A stretch of DNA of 23,775 bases, from contig CAYLUD010000026.1 of NCBI GenBank assembly GCA_964386785.1, positions 1 through 23,775 on the forward strand. Reading direction: 5' to 3'. This DNA comes from SZAS-3 sp964386785. GTDB lineage: Bacteria > Chlamydiota > Chlamydiia > Chlamydiales > JAAKFR01. The position numbers and the translations under genes are program-made. The notes below the pieces were generated by a model. That model saw nothing but the letters and a program-made list of their open reading frames with translations, did no database searches and had not been told where the DNA came from. Below, one piece after another: positions 22,575-23,775 of the stretch (the first letter of the stretch is position 1; each line of letters opens with the position of its first letter).

Positions 22575-23130
22575 TCAGGCTGAAGATGCGAACCAACAGG
22601 ACCTCAGTTTATTCTTACTCAATTTATTAAAGACTTCTATGGGAGTTGCAAAATTCAGGATTTTTCTGGGCCTGTGATTCAGCCGCGCCCCTATTTCCTG
22701 GAGATCTGCATCCGAAAGGGTATCAAAACGACAAGCCTTAGGAGCATACTGTCGCACCAGGCCATTCACATGTTCGTTCAACCCTCTTTCTCACGAGTGA
22801 TAAGGTATTGCAAAGTACACTCCTGCTTCTAATGATTTTCCAATCCATTGATGATTAGTACATTCCTTTGCATTATCGGCAGTAAGAGTGAGAACATGCT
22901 CACGAAGCGGCAATAGTTGTTTCCACAGAGCTGCTTCTGTTGCCTCTGCCGTTCTACGATCCATCTTCATGAGCAGCGTGAGCTTAGACTTTCTTTCTAC
23001 CATCGAAAGAATCACCCCACTCTGACCCGCTCCTACAATCGTATCCATCTTCCAATCGCCCAGCCTAGTTTTCCGGTCTACTATATGGGGTCTCTCCTTA
23101 ATATCTATTCGATTCGGATAGACTCGCCTT
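22575..23130 (-). pseudogene. IS30-family transposase remnant with nonsense codons
   Basis: The minus strand keeps one frame through VYPNRIDIKERPHIVDRKTR, LGDWKMDTIVGAGQSG, LTADNAKECTNHQ, VYFAIPYHS, then a TGA at 22793-22791, then ERGLNEHVNGLVRQYAPK and LNHRPRKILNFATPIEVF. These are the catalytic core (GDWexDT, DN, E) and C-terminus of an IS30 transposase. The TGA stands where the family has Trp in YHSWERGLNE, so it is a single nonsense change. A TAG lies in frame just upstream of the first matched residues, and the DNA-binding N-terminal half is missing. It is therefore a 5'-truncated, dead copy. Its truncated end lies within ten bases of the next gene's stop codon. Confidence 0.85.
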
Positions 23131-23136
23131 ACCTAT

Positions 23137-23505
23137 TTAGGACGCAAGTTCCTCCATTTCCATATTGTTGGCCTCCATCTCTTTTGTTTTATCTAGACGC
23201 TTGCTTATCATTATTTCTAATGCAACCCTCCCCACTGCTAGAGACATAAGTCCGTAACCCAATCCAATCGACAATCCTATAGATGCCGCCCCTGATATCT
23301 TGCCAGGTATGGTGACCCTCATAACCCTCCCAGTCGCATCCGTAATCAACCTAGACTTTGGCCCCAACATAATACCCGTTACTATCGCACCTATCCCCAA
23401 CGCTGCCAGGGCTAGGGTTGTAACAACGCATACTATCTCCTCTTTATTTAGACCTACAAAACACTCACCATTAGTTTTATTATAATTTTCTGAAACAGAA
23501 CCCAT
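23137..23505 (-). CDS. small protein with two membrane segments, inclusion-membrane-protein-like
   Basis: The 122 residues show a polar N-terminus (1-23), a hydrophobic segment 24-47 (VCVVTTLALAALGIGAIVTG), a short polar stretch with two basic turns, a second hydrophobic segment 72-98 (GAASIGLSIGLGYGLMSLAV), and a charged C-tail. This paired-helix layout resembles the bilobed hydrophobic domain of chlamydial Inc proteins, though the 24-residue gap is at the long end. Function is unknown. The frame extends to an ATG at 23553, but the ATG at 23505 has AAAAGGA at 23514-23520, eight bases before it, and is preferred. It abuts the truncated IS30 copy. Confidence 0.62.
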   Translation of the reverse strand: MGSVSENYNKTNGECFVGLNKEEIVCVVTTLALAALGIGAIVTGIMLGPKSRLITDATGRVMRVTIPGKISGAASIGLSIGLGYGLMSLAVGRVALEIMISKRLDKTKEMEANNMEMEELAS

Positions 23506-23578
23506 ACAAAAAATCCTTTTTAAGTTGTTTAGTAAATAGAATAATAATAACAATAGATTGTTTTTTTTATTTTAAATT

Positions 23579-23601
23579 TCCCTTAATTTTATATTAAGGG
23601 A
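23579..23601. repeat. 8-bp perfect inverted repeat upstream of the Inc-like gene
   Basis: TCCCTTAA (23579-23586) and TTAAGGGA (23594-23601) are separated by seven bases. No T-run follows on either strand, so it is not an intrinsic terminator. It lies about 75 bases before the start of the Inc-like gene, in an AT-rich region, and could be an operator. Confidence 0.3.
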
Positions 23602-23775
23602 TATAAGCCGGTGATATCCGGGAGGTTTCAAGGGTCTAGCCGAACACTTATGGAGAGAATAGGGCTAAATTGCTCACGATGTGGTTAAATCTGATTGATT
23701 TGCAAAAAAGACTGTAGAAACTTCTTTTGTTAAGAATCAATGTATTCTATTGGGCTCCAATTCTTTCCATTGTGG
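23602..23775. other. unassigned end of window, possibly the tail of a transposase
   Basis: No complete gene is visible. On the minus strand the last 45 bases read HNGKNWSPIEYIDS followed by TAA at about 23729. This resembles the SP-x-EY ending of IS3-type transposases entering from beyond the window. The match is short and uncertain. The rest shows no feature I can support. Confidence 0.2.

Noticed and set aside
1..23775. CRISPR array, rRNA, tmRNA, RNase P RNA or replication origin
   Set aside because: No regularly spaced repeats, rRNA signatures, tmRNA or RNase P core motifs, or DnaA-box clusters were seen on either strand.

Overview
The window looks like a piece of a chlamydial chromosome, from one of the non-Chlamydiaceae ('environmental' Chlamydiales) families rather than Chlamydia itself. 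The basis is gene content and neighbourhood. An rpe-efp-accB-accC block and a histone-like gene next to a CT266-like hypothetical gene both match arrangements I recall from Chlamydia trachomatis. There are also a compact pdhABC operon and a four-gene aro operon. Most housekeeping genes are tightly packed, with 4-23 base overlaps. Accessory genes sit in AT-rich stretches near decayed insertion sequences. No genus can be assigned by eye.

Layout. 1-146: end of tRNA-Thr(TGT), then tRNA-Tyr(GTA). 343-3314: an accessory stretch with an HD-domain (p)ppGpp-hydrolase-like protein that has an apparent signal peptide, an IS5-type transposase remnant, and a membrane-anchored protein with degenerate protein-kinase-like motifs. 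3377-6613 (minus): pdhA-pdhB-pdhC, encoding pyruvate dehydrogenase E1 alpha, E1 beta and E2; no E3 gene is present. 6614-7130: a divergent control region with hairpins, a dyad and two very short ORFs. 7131-10869 (plus): aroB-aroA-aroK-aroC, four shikimate-pathway steps, followed by a duplicated LAB_N membrane protein.

11610-14647 (minus): rpe-efp-accB-accC (pentose phosphate epimerase, elongation factor P and two acetyl-CoA carboxylase subunits), with a good promoter that overlaps the first rpe ATG. 14868-16892 (minus): a large Ser/Thr protein kinase with an unrecognised N-terminal half. 16991-17653 (plus): a 50-residue DUF5993-like membrane protein and DsbB. 17655-20378: M29 aminopeptidase, TM2-domain protein, CT266-like protein and an HU/IHF protein. 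20539-21786 (minus): tyrS.

21787-23775: a second accessory stretch. It holds an orphan 107-residue protein, a possible IS3 scrap, a GC-rich segment with long-range complementarity that may be structured RNA, an IS30 transposase remnant inactivated by stop codons, and a small protein with two membrane segments of inclusion-membrane-protein type.

The metabolic operons (acetyl-CoA supply, carboxylation to malonyl-CoA, chorismate synthesis) are ordinary. The less explained content is the possibly exported alarmone-hydrolase-like protein, the two kinase-fold proteins, the AT-rich orphan genes and the structured GC-rich segment between dead transposons.
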